64,000 nucleotides of DNA, taken from NCBI GenBank assembly GCA_041751935.1, contig JBGSIA010000061.1, positions 1 to 64,000 on the forward strand, in the 5' to 3' direction. Under the pieces are notes generated by a model. It worked only from the letters and a program-made list of their open reading frames with translations, did not search any database and was not told the DNA's origin. This stretch comes from JBBSJZ01 sp041751935. Lineage in GTDB: Bacteria; Planctomycetota; Planctomycetia; Pirellulales; Pirellulaceae. Every line of letters begins with the position of its first letter. Position 1 is the first letter of the stretch. This document shows, piece after piece, positions 17,829-27,800 of the stretch. Made by a program: the position numbers and the translations under genes.

Positions 17829-20800
17829 ATGATTATGAAGATTCCATTCTGGCCCACGTCACGTGCCGCGAATCGCCGTCAACTGCGTAAGGACGTGATT
17901 CGCAACGCTTGCAAGATTCGTGCGCGGCGTGCATTTTTCGAAACGCTCGAAGATCGTCGGATGTTGGCGACGATCACGGTAACCAGTCTGACCGATGGCC
18001 CCTTGGCGACGCTTGCGGGCGACGGTCTTGTTTCGCTAAGAGAGGCGATCGAAGCTGCGAATACCGACACCAGCGTCGACGGTTCTACGGCGGGAAGTGC
18101 TGCTGATGTCATCGAGTTTGCGCCGAACTTGACGGGCACGATTCTAATGACGGGCGGTGAGTTTGCTCTTAGCTCGGACATCACCATTAACGGTCCTGGC
18201 GTAGGGATGTTGACCATCAACGGGAATCAACAGTCGCGAGTTTTCAATGGTCAAACGGTGGGAGCGACGGTGGGAAGTGTGACCGTTTCGCTCAGTGGGA
18301 TGACCATTACCGGTGGAAGAACCACGATCCCAGGCAATCAAACGGGGACCAATGACCCAGGTGGGGATGGCGGTGGGATTCGATTCGTATCGACTGGACC
18401 GTTGACGCTTACGGAAACGGTCGTTTCCGGAAACCGAACGGAAGGTGACAACGCCGATGGCGGAGGCATTTTCCATCGCGGTGGTGGCAATTTGACGATC
18501 ACTCGCAGTACGATTTCGGGGAACACAACGACCGGCAATATGGTAAGGGGTGGCGGAATCTATTCCGATGGCGGTGAACTGGTAATTGGTGAAAGCACCA
18601 TTTCAGCAAACATACAAACGACAACTGCCACCGCAGACCAAGCGGTCGTGGTTGGCGGTGGACTATTCCGCAGTTCGCCACCCTCGACGGGAATCTTTGC
18701 AATAGCGAACTCGACAATCTCTGGCAATTCGAGCGTCACCACGGGCGGCGCCTATATCGCTGAAAGTGTTTCAGTGATTCTTCGTTCCACGATCACCGGC
18801 AACCAGTCCACGGATGCGACGAAAGCCAGCGGAATAGTTGCCTATGGAACGACCACGCAACTGGGCTCGACAATCATCAGCGGAAATATCGGCGGCGATT
18901 TTTCCGGAATCAATCTGCTATCGCTCAACTTCAATTTAGTCGGCACTGGTGATGCTGCAGTATTCACCGGCACCGGTGACCAGACGGCAGTCACCGACGC
19001 GAAACTTGGTCCGCTGGCTAACAACGGTGGTCCAACACAAACGCACGCCCTGCTTGCTGGCAGCCTAGCGATCGACAAGGGGGACCCGGCGAGTCCGCCA
19101 ACTACAGATCAACGGGGCACCGGTTTCTCTCGCAGCGTCGATGGTGATGGGAATAATACAGCGGTTCCTGATGTAGGTGCATTTGAATTTATGCCGCCCG
19201 ACCCGGCGCCGATGATCTCGGATCTTGCCGATGACTCCATGCTAAGAAATACATCCAAACTTTTTGGGTACGAGGTCACTGATATCGGCACACCGCTGAC
19301 TGCGTTGACTTTGTCCGTAACATCGTCCAATGCCGCGTTGGTGCCGCCGACGGGTATTTCAGCGATCAGTCTGGTTCAGGGCATAGCCGCTCAATTCACA
19401 ATCACACCAGTCGCTGATCAAGTTGGCACGACGACGATTACGTTTACGGCAACCGATCCAGGCGGTATGACCTCGACGGACACGTTTGTGCTGACCGTCG
19501 CTGACAATACGCCGCCGAGATTCGTGTCCACGTTCAGTAACGAGACAATCCTTCGCAACGGAGTGCTCGACGACATTCGTGTAGCGGCAGAGGACCTGAC
19601 GACGCCGGTTGCCAGGCTGGTGGTTTCCGCAACATCATCAAACGCAACTTTGGTGCCTCCGTCGGGAATCGAGATTGATCAGTTCTTCAAACTCATGACC
19701 ATTGCTCCGGCACTTGGCCAAGTGGGAACGGCGACGATCACGGTGACGGTTACCGACGAGGGCGGACTGACGGACGTCGAGACGTTTATGCTTACGGTCA
19801 GCGCCAATTCACCTCCTACGATCACGGATATCGTCGATCAGGTCGTTGCACCGGCGACTCCGACGTCGCCTTTGGCATTTACTATCGGTGACGCTGAGAC
19901 TGCGGTTGGAACCTTGGTGGTCGCGGCTGTCTCCAGTAACACCACGTTGGTTCCACCGACTGGGATTGTGCTGGCCGGTACAGGAGCCGATCGCACGATT
20001 CAGATCACGCCAGCAGCCGGCCAGACTGGGCAAACGACAATAAGAGTCACGGTAACCGACGAAGGCGGCACTACGGCAGAGGAAACGTTCGAAGTCAAAG
20101 TAGGAACTGCCCCAACGTTGACGGCGATCGCGGACTTGTCCATGCCTTCCAATACGACGACTTCGCCGATCGCCTTCACCACCGCTGACGCAGACGCTGG
20201 TGGTACCGTGGAAGTTAAGGCAACGTCATCGAACCAGGCTCTGGTGCGTGATCCGGATATTGACGTCGACGATGCAGCGGCGGCTGGTTCGATCAAGATT
20301 ACGCCTGTTCAGAACGCCGTCGGAACTGCGACGATTACTGTCACCGCCACGGATAACCTTGGATTGACAGCAACTCGCACGTTTGTATTGACGGTCGATC
20401 CCGTGGGGCCGCCGTCACTCTCTGTATTAGTCAATGTATTTACTGCCCCCGAAACTCCCTCGGACTTAGTTCCCTTCAAAGTGGGTGACGTTCAAACGAA
20501 CGCAAACGACTTAACGGTTACCGTGGTTTCAGCAAACACGACACTATTGCCGCAAAGCGGAATTGTGCTGACGGGTACGGGCACCGACCGCGCCCTGCGA
20601 CTGACGCCGGCTGCGGGACAGGTACCGGTTGTCGGGCAGAGATTGACATCGAAAGTGACTGTAACTGTGACTGACGGAGCGGGGACGACTGCGACAGGCG
20701 ATTTTGACTTCGTCGTTGAAAGCGCTGCGAACACCGCGCCCGATATTTCCGACATTCTAGATCGTTCGTTGCCCAGAAATACCGCGACTCCACTCATTCC

Positions 20801-23800
20801 TTTTACCGTCAGCGATGATTTTACGGCAGCGAAGGACTTGATTGTCACAGCAGTTTCCGACACTCCCGCATTGGTTGCGGCGTCTGGCATCGAAATAACT
20901 GGGACAGGGATGGACCGGTCGATCAAGATCACGCCGGTACAAGATCAGGTCGGTGAAGCCAAGATCACGGTGACTGTGAGCGACGGAACGTTGACCGAGA
21001 CATCGGAGTTTTTCGTTGTGTTTGACGACGCATTGGTGGTGACAACGCTGGTTGATGAAAATGGCGAAAACCCTGCGGCGATGAGCCTGCGCGAGGCACT
21101 CGCGATCACGAACAATCCTCCGCCGCAGACGCCCACAACACAAACACCGATCGTTATCACGTTCGCACCGGCGTTGACTGCGGCTGGACCAGCCAAGATT
21201 GCTTTGACCCACGGTGAACTGCTCATCAGAGATTCGGTGACGATCTTTGGACCGGGTGCTGATTTGTTGACACTTGATGCAGGCGGAACGTCGCGGGTGA
21301 TCTATGCGGAAGGGTCAAACAGCTTCTCTGTCGACCTCTATGGATTGACGATCACCGGAGGTCGCACAATTGATCCTGGCATCACGGATGACGACAATTT
21401 TGGTAGTGGAGACGAGCCGATCGGTGGTGAAGGCGGCGGCATATACTCCGAGGACGCTGAGCTACTTCTTGACGGAGTGGTTGTCACGGGCAATCACACC
21501 ACAGGCGATTTTGCCGCTGGGGGAGGAATTTTCACCAGGAGAGACCTGACGATCATTCGTAGCGTTATCTCCAACAACAGCACGCTGGGTGACGACGCAG
21601 TCGGTGGCGGAATTCGTGCTGCAAACACTGGTCGGGTGGGAGATGGTGCCAGTAAATTGACTCTTCTCGATAGCAAGATCGTCGGCAACCGCACGTCAGG
21701 TGAGTTCGCCGACGGCGGTGGCATCTTCAGTACGGCTGACGAGCTGATCCGTCGCAGCACAGTATCGGGTAACTCGACAACAGGCCCAGAGTCGGACGGG
21801 GGCGGCGCCCACCTCAGCGAGTTTGAAGTCTACGACAGTACGTTTTCTAACAACATTGTTTCGGGAATGATGTCCGTGGGCGGAGGTGCGTACAGCGAAG
21901 AGGGAACGTTCACGAACTCTACATTCTCTGGAAATAAAGCCTCTGGTGCAGGCGGTGGTATTTTTGTTTTCGACGATTTGGCGCTAGAGAATGTCACTGT
22001 CACATTGAATGAAGCACCGACAGGAAACGGTGCCGGTGTGGCGCTCGACCAGGCGTCAGCTGCGGATGGCGTGTTCTACAATACGCTCATTGCCGGAAAC
22101 ATCGGCACCGACATAGATTTCCTCGAAGAGGTGTTGCTAGATGCAATCGCTTTCTCGGATTACAACGTGATTGGTACCGGGAATGCCGTCGCGGCCTTCA
22201 ATCGGACAGTCGACGTGATCGGCGTTACCGATCCAAAACTCGGGCCGCTGAGCAACAACGGAGGTCCGACCGAGACGCATGCGTTGCTTATAGGAAGTCC
22301 AGCCATCGACGCCGGTGATCCTGGCGCTCGCGAAGCAGATGATGCTGATACCGATCAACGCGGAGCCGCTTTCCCTCGCGTTGTCGGCACGCGCATCGAT
22401 GTCGGTGCCTTTGAGTTCGATGCGACCAATAACACGGCGCCGACGATCAGCGACATCGCGAGTCAATCCGTCGCCGTAAGCACTGCCACACCAGCGATCG
22501 CATTTACCGTCGGCGATACACAAACTGCACCGACTGCGTTGACTCTCGCCGCAACTTCGTCAAACCTCGCCTTGGTACCGACAACGGGAATCGTGCTGGC
22601 CGGCACGGACGCAAACCGAACTCTCACGATAACGCCAACGACGGGACAGACCGGAACGTCGACGATTACGGTAACGGTGACCGATGCCGCAGGCCTGTCG
22701 GTATCAGACTCATTCGTGCTGACGGTGGGAACGCCGAACTCAGCGCCAACGATCACGGCGATTGCGGATCAGTTTATTGGCGTAAGTAGTTCAACGCCAG
22801 CACTTGCGTTTACGATCGGCGATAGTGAAACGGCCGCATCCGCTCTTACCGTTTCGGTGGATTCCGATGCCACCGGCTTTGTGCCCACATCGCGGATCGT
22901 TGTCGGTGGAACTGGAGCGGACCGCACCCTGACGATTACGCCTGGCGTTGGCCAAAGCGACAACGCCACCATCACGGTGACGGTAACGGATGAAGGCGGG
23001 TTGTCGGCTTCATCCAAGTTCGAACTGACGGCGACCACGGGGAATACTCCGCCTTCGATCAGCAGCATCGCCGACCAAACGGTTGCTCCCGATACCACGA
23101 CCTCGGCACTGCCGTTTACCATCGGTGATCCGCAATCCGATCCAGCGAACCTTACCGTAACGGCAACGTCCTCCAACACGACGCTCGTACCCGTGGCGAA
23201 TGTTGTTGTCGCTGGGACTGGTGCCAATCGTACTGTCACCGCGACGCCAGCCACCGGACAGACTGGCAGCACGACGATTACGGTATCCGTCGCCGATGAA
23301 GCTGGACTGACTACAACAGAAACGTTCGTGTTGACGGTGGGTTCGCCGGTGCAAACTCTGGTTTCAGTCACCGTTGCACCAGCCTCAGTCAACGAGGACG
23401 GTGCCGGAGAACTCGTCTACACGTTCACTCGCACGGGGTCAACTGCCGCGGCGTTGCCGGTGAGCTACACCGTGGGCGGTACTGCGACATCAGGAGTTGA
23501 CTTCACAGCACTCCCAGGCACCGTGACAATTCCTGCTGGTGCAACTTCCGTCACCGTTAGCGTCAACCCGACAGACGATACGACAGATGAATCCAATGTG
23601 TCGATCATCGTCACGGTGACCGATACGACTGCGTATGATGTCGGATCAGCCGCATCGGCCACGGGCATGATCATTGATGACGACGGCTCGACTCCTGGCG
23701 GAATCGCTGTGAATGTCTCACCGAGCGGTCCAGACGGTGCACCGGACCCCGCGAACTTGCCGGGAACATCATCGCAACCGACATCGTGGGCCCAGCAGCG

Positions 23801-24638
23801 GAGCAGTATGCGGGAGTTGACGATCAACTTGCCAGCAGCGATCGCAGCGCCAACCGCAGCCGATCTGGTGTTGACCAATCTGGGCGTCAACGCGGATGCG
23901 GATACGGACACCGTGATTACGCTGCGCAACGACCAGATCTCGCTGAGTACGGATATGATGCAGTTGCAGATCACCTTCGATGTGGGCCAACTGACCGATG
24001 GCGTCTACAAGCTTGAGTTACTCGCCGCGATCACTGGCGGGGCCACGTTCACCCTGGAAGGTAACTCGACGAACAAGTTCTTTGTGCTTACGGGCGATTG
24101 GAATGGCAGTGGTGCAGTGACACCCGCAGACTTCGCCACCTTTGCATACTGGTTCGGGCAGCCATCAGCCAACTCGCCGGCCTACGTTGACCTGCGGCCA
24201 TCGGACAGCATCGGCATTGGTGACTTCGCACCGTTCGCAGCAGGCTTCGGCAAATCGATCGTTTATCCTGGCGTTGGTGCTTCGGTGCGAAGCTCGTTTG
24301 CCGGTGAAGGCGAGTTGTCGACGATGCTGCAATCGCTGACCAACCCTGCGGACGTCAACGGTGATGGTGAGGTAACGGCCAGCGATGCATTGGACGTGAT
24401 TCACGAACTCAGCCGCAACGATTCTACCGACGAAGAATCAACTGACGAGTTATCGCCAGTGATGCATGATGCCAATCGCGACGGCAAGCTAACCGCCGCC
24501 GACGCGCTGTACATCATCAACCGCTTGGAGTCGACGGTTTCTCTGATCGCAAACGGCGAACTGGATCGTGACAAACAGACAATGAATAGCGTGGACGAGT
24601 TACTAAGTGACGAAAGCTTTATCAATGGTTTATTTTAG
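17829..24638 (+). CDS. Giant secreted beta-helix / cadherin-like / Calx-beta / dockerin protein
   Basis: A 2269-residue exported surface protein. The N-terminus is basic and carries the planctomycete LEPR-XLL-type motif (LEDRRML at 40-46). A right-handed beta-helix module of the choice-of-anchor Q type follows (about 50-455, opening with SLREAIEAANTD and ending in a DVGAFEF strand). Six cadherin/Ig-like repeats of about 95-100 residues follow (460-1050). A second beta-helix module is at about 1055-1520 (MSLREALAITNN), then three more Ig-like repeats. The protein ends with a Calx-beta domain, an SQPTSWAQQRSSMREL beta-sandwich module and dockerin-like EF-hand loops (GDWNGSGAVTPADF, DVNGDGEVTASDAL, DANRDGKLTAADAL). 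The last 414 residues are a near-copy of the end of the next gene. Probably a calcium-dependent adhesin or matrix protein; the ligand is unknown. It follows the sigma-kinase pair at 124 bp. Confidence 0.9.
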   Translation: MIMKIPFWPTSRAANRRQLRKDVIRNACKIRARRAFFETLEDRRMLATITVTSLTDGPLATLAGDGLVSLREAIEAANTDTSVDGSTAGSAADVIEFAPNLTGTILMTGGEFALSSDITINGPGVGMLTINGNQQSRVFNGQTVGATVGSVTVSLSGMTITGGRTTIPGNQTGTNDPGGDGGGIRFVSTGPLTLTETVVSGNRTEGDNADGGGIFHRGGGNLTITRSTISGNTTTGNMVRGGGIYSDGGELVIGESTISANIQTTTATADQAVVVGGGLFRSSPPSTGIFAIANSTISGNSSVTTGGAYIAESVSVILRSTITGNQSTDATKASGIVAYGTTTQLGSTIISGNIGGDFSGINLLSLNFNLVGTGDAAVFTGTGDQTAVTDAKLGPLANNGGPTQTHALLAGSLAIDKGDPASPPTTDQRGTGFSRSVDGDGNNTAVPDVGAFEFMPPDPAPMISDLADDSMLRNTSKLFGYEVTDIGTPLTALTLSVTSSNAALVPPTGISAISLVQGIAAQFTITPVADQVGTTTITFTATDPGGMTSTDTFVLTVADNTPPRFVSTFSNETILRNGVLDDIRVAAEDLTTPVARLVVSATSSNATLVPPSGIEIDQFFKLMTIAPALGQVGTATITVTVTDEGGLTDVETFMLTVSANSPPTITDIVDQVVAPATPTSPLAFTIGDAETAVGTLVVAAVSSNTTLVPPTGIVLAGTGADRTIQITPAAGQTGQTTIRVTVTDEGGTTAEETFEVKVGTAPTLTAIADLSMPSNTTTSPIAFTTADADAGGTVEVKATSSNQALVRDPDIDVDDAAAAGSIKITPVQNAVGTATITVTATDNLGLTATRTFVLTVDPVGPPSLSVLVNVFTAPETPSDLVPFKVGDVQTNANDLTVTVVSANTTLLPQSGIVLTGTGTDRALRLTPAAGQVPVVGQRLTSKVTVTVTDGAGTTATGDFDFVVESAANTAPDISDILDRSLPRNTATPLIPFTVSDDFTAAKDLIVTAVSDTPALVAASGIEITGTGMDRSIKITPVQDQVGEAKITVTVSDGTLTETSEFFVVFDDALVVTTLVDENGENPAAMSLREALAITNNPPPQTPTTQTPIVITFAPALTAAGPAKIALTHGELLIRDSVTIFGPGADLLTLDAGGTSRVIYAEGSNSFSVDLYGLTITGGRTIDPGITDDDNFGSGDEPIGGEGGGIYSEDAELLLDGVVVTGNHTTGDFAAGGGIFTRRDLTIIRSVISNNSTLGDDAVGGGIRAANTGRVGDGASKLTLLDSKIVGNRTSGEFADGGGIFSTADELIRRSTVSGNSTTGPESDGGGAHLSEFEVYDSTFSNNIVSGMMSVGGGAYSEEGTFTNSTFSGNKASGAGGGIFVFDDLALENVTVTLNEAPTGNGAGVALDQASAADGVFYNTLIAGNIGTDIDFLEEVLLDAIAFSDYNVIGTGNAVAAFNRTVDVIGVTDPKLGPLSNNGGPTETHALLIGSPAIDAGDPGAREADDADTDQRGAAFPRVVGTRIDVGAFEFDATNNTAPTISDIASQSVAVSTATPAIAFTVGDTQTAPTALTLAATSSNLALVPTTGIVLAGTDANRTLTITPTTGQTGTSTITVTVTDAAGLSVSDSFVLTVGTPNSAPTITAIADQFIGVSSSTPALAFTIGDSETAASALTVSVDSDATGFVPTSRIVVGGTGADRTLTITPGVGQSDNATITVTVTDEGGLSASSKFELTATTGNTPPSISSIADQTVAPDTTTSALPFTIGDPQSDPANLTVTATSSNTTLVPVANVVVAGTGANRTVTATPATGQTGSTTITVSVADEAGLTTTETFVLTVGSPVQTLVSVTVAPASVNEDGAGELVYTFTRTGSTAAALPVSYTVGGTATSGVDFTALPGTVTIPAGATSVTVSVNPTDDTTDESNVSIIVTVTDTTAYDVGSAASATGMIIDDDGSTPGGIAVNVSPSGPDGAPDPANLPGTSSQPTSWAQQRSSMRELTINLPAAIAAPTAADLVLTNLGVNADADTDTVITLRNDQISLSTDMMQLQITFDVGQLTDGVYKLELLAAITGGATFTLEGNSTNKFFVLTGDWNGSGAVTPADFATFAYWFGQPSANSPAYVDLRPSDSIGIGDFAPFAAGFGKSIVYPGVGASVRSSFAGEGELSTMLQSLTNPADVNGDGEVTASDALDVIHELSRNDSTDEESTDELSPVMHDANRDGKLTAADALYIINRLESTVSLIANGELDRDKQTMNSVDELLSDESFINGLF
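23394..24638 (+). repeat. Duplicated C-terminal cassette, copy 1
   Basis: These 1245 bp encode the Calx-beta end, the QRSS beta-sandwich and the dockerin-like loops. The matching segment at 28198-29442 has exactly the same length. By eye I count about 44 amino-acid differences in 414 residues. This points to a segmental duplication or gene conversion between the two neighbours. Confidence 0.9.
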
Positions 24639-24894
24639 ATATCTTGAGGACGCTTCCCGATGATTGTCATTTCGCGTGCTTACCAAGCGACTCTCGTTCC
24701 AAGGCTCCGCCTTGGAATGCAATGTCTTCGAGGCTTCGACTCGCGTGCTGACCAAGCGACGCCATCGCTAGGATCTCGAGAAACGCAGGCAGAGCCTGCA
24801 AGACATTCGGTTACTAGGCAGAGCCCAGTAACCAGATGGTCGGGGGCGGAAACTTTAATCTCACTACCTCCTGAAACATAGCGTGCTGCCCCAA
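24639..24894. repeat. Cluster of palindromic REP-like elements between the two giant genes
   Basis: The spacer holds three short palindromes: TTCCAAGGCTCCGCCTTGGAA at 24697-24717, GCAGGCAGAGCCTGC at 24785-24799 and an arm pair GGTTACT/AGTAACC around GGCagaGCC at 24809-24833. Two near-identical direct repeats, CGCGTGCTtACCAAGCGAC at 24673-24691 and CGCGTGCTgACCAAGCGAC at 24742-24760, accompany them. This looks like a mobile or REP/MITE-like intergenic repeat. It could also form hairpins in RNA after the first gene's stop. Confidence 0.75.
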
Positions 24895-27800
24895 ATGAAA
24901 TTCAACTTCCTCAGTAGTTCCAAGTCCAACCGAAGCCAGCCTCGAAACCGCAAACGTCAACCGCGGCGTATCGAACATCTGGAAACTCGGTTGTTGCGTG
25001 CCGATTTCCTGAGTTCAGTTCCTGCGGCTTGGATGAGGGGGCTTCCCGATCAAACGCCACTGACCGAAGTGACAATTCCTGGAACGCACGACACGATGAC
25101 GGATAGTTATCCAAGAATTTCACCGTTGGCTCCTTTTGTCGTCACACAGGGTCAGTCGCTAACCGAGCAACTGAACCTGGGAATTAGGTTCCTGGATATT
25201 CGAATTCATCACGACAAAGATCAACTGGCAATTGTTCATGGCGACGAATTTCTTTTAGAGTTTCTTGAGTCTGTGTTCCGCGATACGACGCGATTCCTGG
25301 ATCAAAATCCAAGCGAAACAGTGTTAATGCGTATCAAGTCAAACGAGAAAGAGCAAAGCAACAATACCGCTTCGTTTGAGCAAGCGTTTCGAAGCGACAT
25401 GGGGATTCTGGACCCACAAACGCAACGTTTTTTTGGGGAGTTCGTCTGGTGTGGTGCGGTAACTGATCCTATCAATTTACCTCACTGCCGTGCGGACAAC
25501 GTACCGTCTGTGGCGACGCGTTCCACCAGGCCGACGCTGGGCGATGTTCGTGGAAAGATTGTGATCTTTGCGGAAGGGACCGACACATTTCTTGAAACGA
25601 CCAACCCGGTGACCGGAGCCAAATTTTCGCCTGAATGGAGCGCGCCGTTCGGCTTCTTGAAGTATGGCGACATTGTCGCTCAAGACCAATTCGAAGAAGT
25701 CGACAAGAATAAAAAGTTCAACTTCTTTAGAACGCACGATGTTATCACCGAGGCCGGATCAAGACAGAATTTCTATCTGAACTCTCTGACTGCAAACTCG
25801 GCGGATATCGGCGACGGGATAGTAAACTTTTTTCAGGGTAAGAATGTAAGCCCTTTGGACGTTGCCAATGATGTCAACCCCGAAGCAGTGAATTATTTTG
25901 AACGGACCGCCGAGACACGTACACGCGGAATTGTGTTAATGGATTTCGCGGGCGAAAGATTGCAGTACCAGCAGTATGTTCCTTTTGAGAAACGCGATCG
26001 TAAAGACTTCAATGGCAATCATCAGGACACAAGCCGGCTGGTCGGTTTGGTCATTGACGAGAATATGTCGAAGCTGCAGATTGCCTCGAGTCGAAATCTC
26101 GTTCGAATTGCTGAAGACGGAGGAAGTTTTGCATCGGGAAATGTCGCTAGAGAGGGCACGGCGTTTGCATTCAATGTAATTGCTGGTGGAAGCAATCCGA
26201 ATCATCAAATCGCGCATTTGAACGATGGACTGTATGGTAACTCCAGCAGTTGGATTGGCGCTCCTGGCGGTTTATCGTTCGCGGGAGTCGCTTGGGGCTC
26301 GACTCGAAGAATCGATAGTATTGCTTTTGGACGTGACAATACGGGCCAGTTCACAGATCGAGTGAATGGGATTCAGACACTTCAGTACACGAACGTGGCG
26401 AATCCAGGCGAGTCGGATTGGAATACCGTCGGATCGCTAAAGTATAACGAAGGCGTGTTTACGTCCCCGGGGTCTGGTATTTTCGCAACCGTACCCAACC
26501 CCCGCAGTCCTTCGTTACGACATCGGTATTTCTTTGATCCCGTCGATGCAACGGCTATTCGGATCATCACGTCCGATGGAACGACAATCGACGAAATCGA
26601 AGTGTACTCGCCGTTTACTCTCACCCTCAATACACCACCGACAATCACGCCAATCGCTGATCAATCGGTGGCGCCGAATACATCCACTGCTGCCATTGCG
26701 TTTACGATCGGTGACAGTCAAACAGCGGCCGAGAGTTTGTTCGTAAGCGCAGTCTCATCGAATGCGTCCCTGTTCAGCACGCAGATTCAATTGGACGGTA
26801 CCGGTGCTAATCGCACGCTCACGGTGACTCCCAGCCCAATTCAGGTCGCCAATGAAACCATCACCGTCACGGTTGTTGATGAAGTTGGACTATCGGCGTC
26901 ACAATCTTTCCAACTCACTGTGATCGATCCAAACACTGCGCCAACTATCACGCCGATTGATGACCTGTTAGGTTTGGTGGATACGCCCGTGACGGGAATA
27001 ACCTTCTCGATCGCCGATCAGCAAGCTGCCGCAAGTGCACTGACGGTAACAGCAACGTCGTCCAATCCAGCGTTGGCGCCCAACGAGAACATCCAGTTCA
27101 CTGGACTCGACGCGGACCTGACACTATCGGTAACCCCGTTGGCTGGACAAACCGGCTTGACGACGATTTCTGTCAACGTAACAGATGCCGGTGGCTTAAC
27201 CACAACGCAAACTTTCGAAGTTTCGTTTATCGGTGCCAATACACCGCCCACAGTCTCCGACAGTTCTGACCAATCGATCGTCGTAAATGGCTCTGCGTTT
27301 GCAATCATTACCATCGGCGATGAACAAACTTTGGCGGATGAATTGCAAGTTTCTGTGACTTCGTCAGATGAAACTTTACTGCACCCAGATGGCATTTTTG
27401 TGAGCGATCTTGGAGAAGTTCGCACCGTTACCTTCTTTCCCGCCGACGACAAGGTTGGCACCACGACAGTGACGATCACCGTGACCGATGGTTTTGGTGC
27501 GTCAACGAGCGATGATTTCGTATTGACAGTTGCCGCCGATAACTCACCTCCAACAATTTCGAATTTCGATGACCAAACGGTAATCGAGAATCAGTCGACC
27601 GATCCACTCAGCTTCATGGTCGGTGACGAGGAATCAGAGCCTGACGCCTTGGTAGTCACTGCGTTTTCTCTCAACCCCGATTTAATTCCCAACGCGAACA
27701 TCATCTTCGGTGGATCGGGCGCAAATCGTACGCTGACCCTAACTCCCGCCGAGGGTCAATCGGGGACGACAACCATTCGAATCACGGTTACCGACGAAGG

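Noticed and set aside
22769..23392. Open frame of 207 codons on the minus strand
   Set aside because: It lies antisense to the giant gene with cadherin-like repeats. Its Val/Thr/Ser-rich product is the typical shadow of such repeats.
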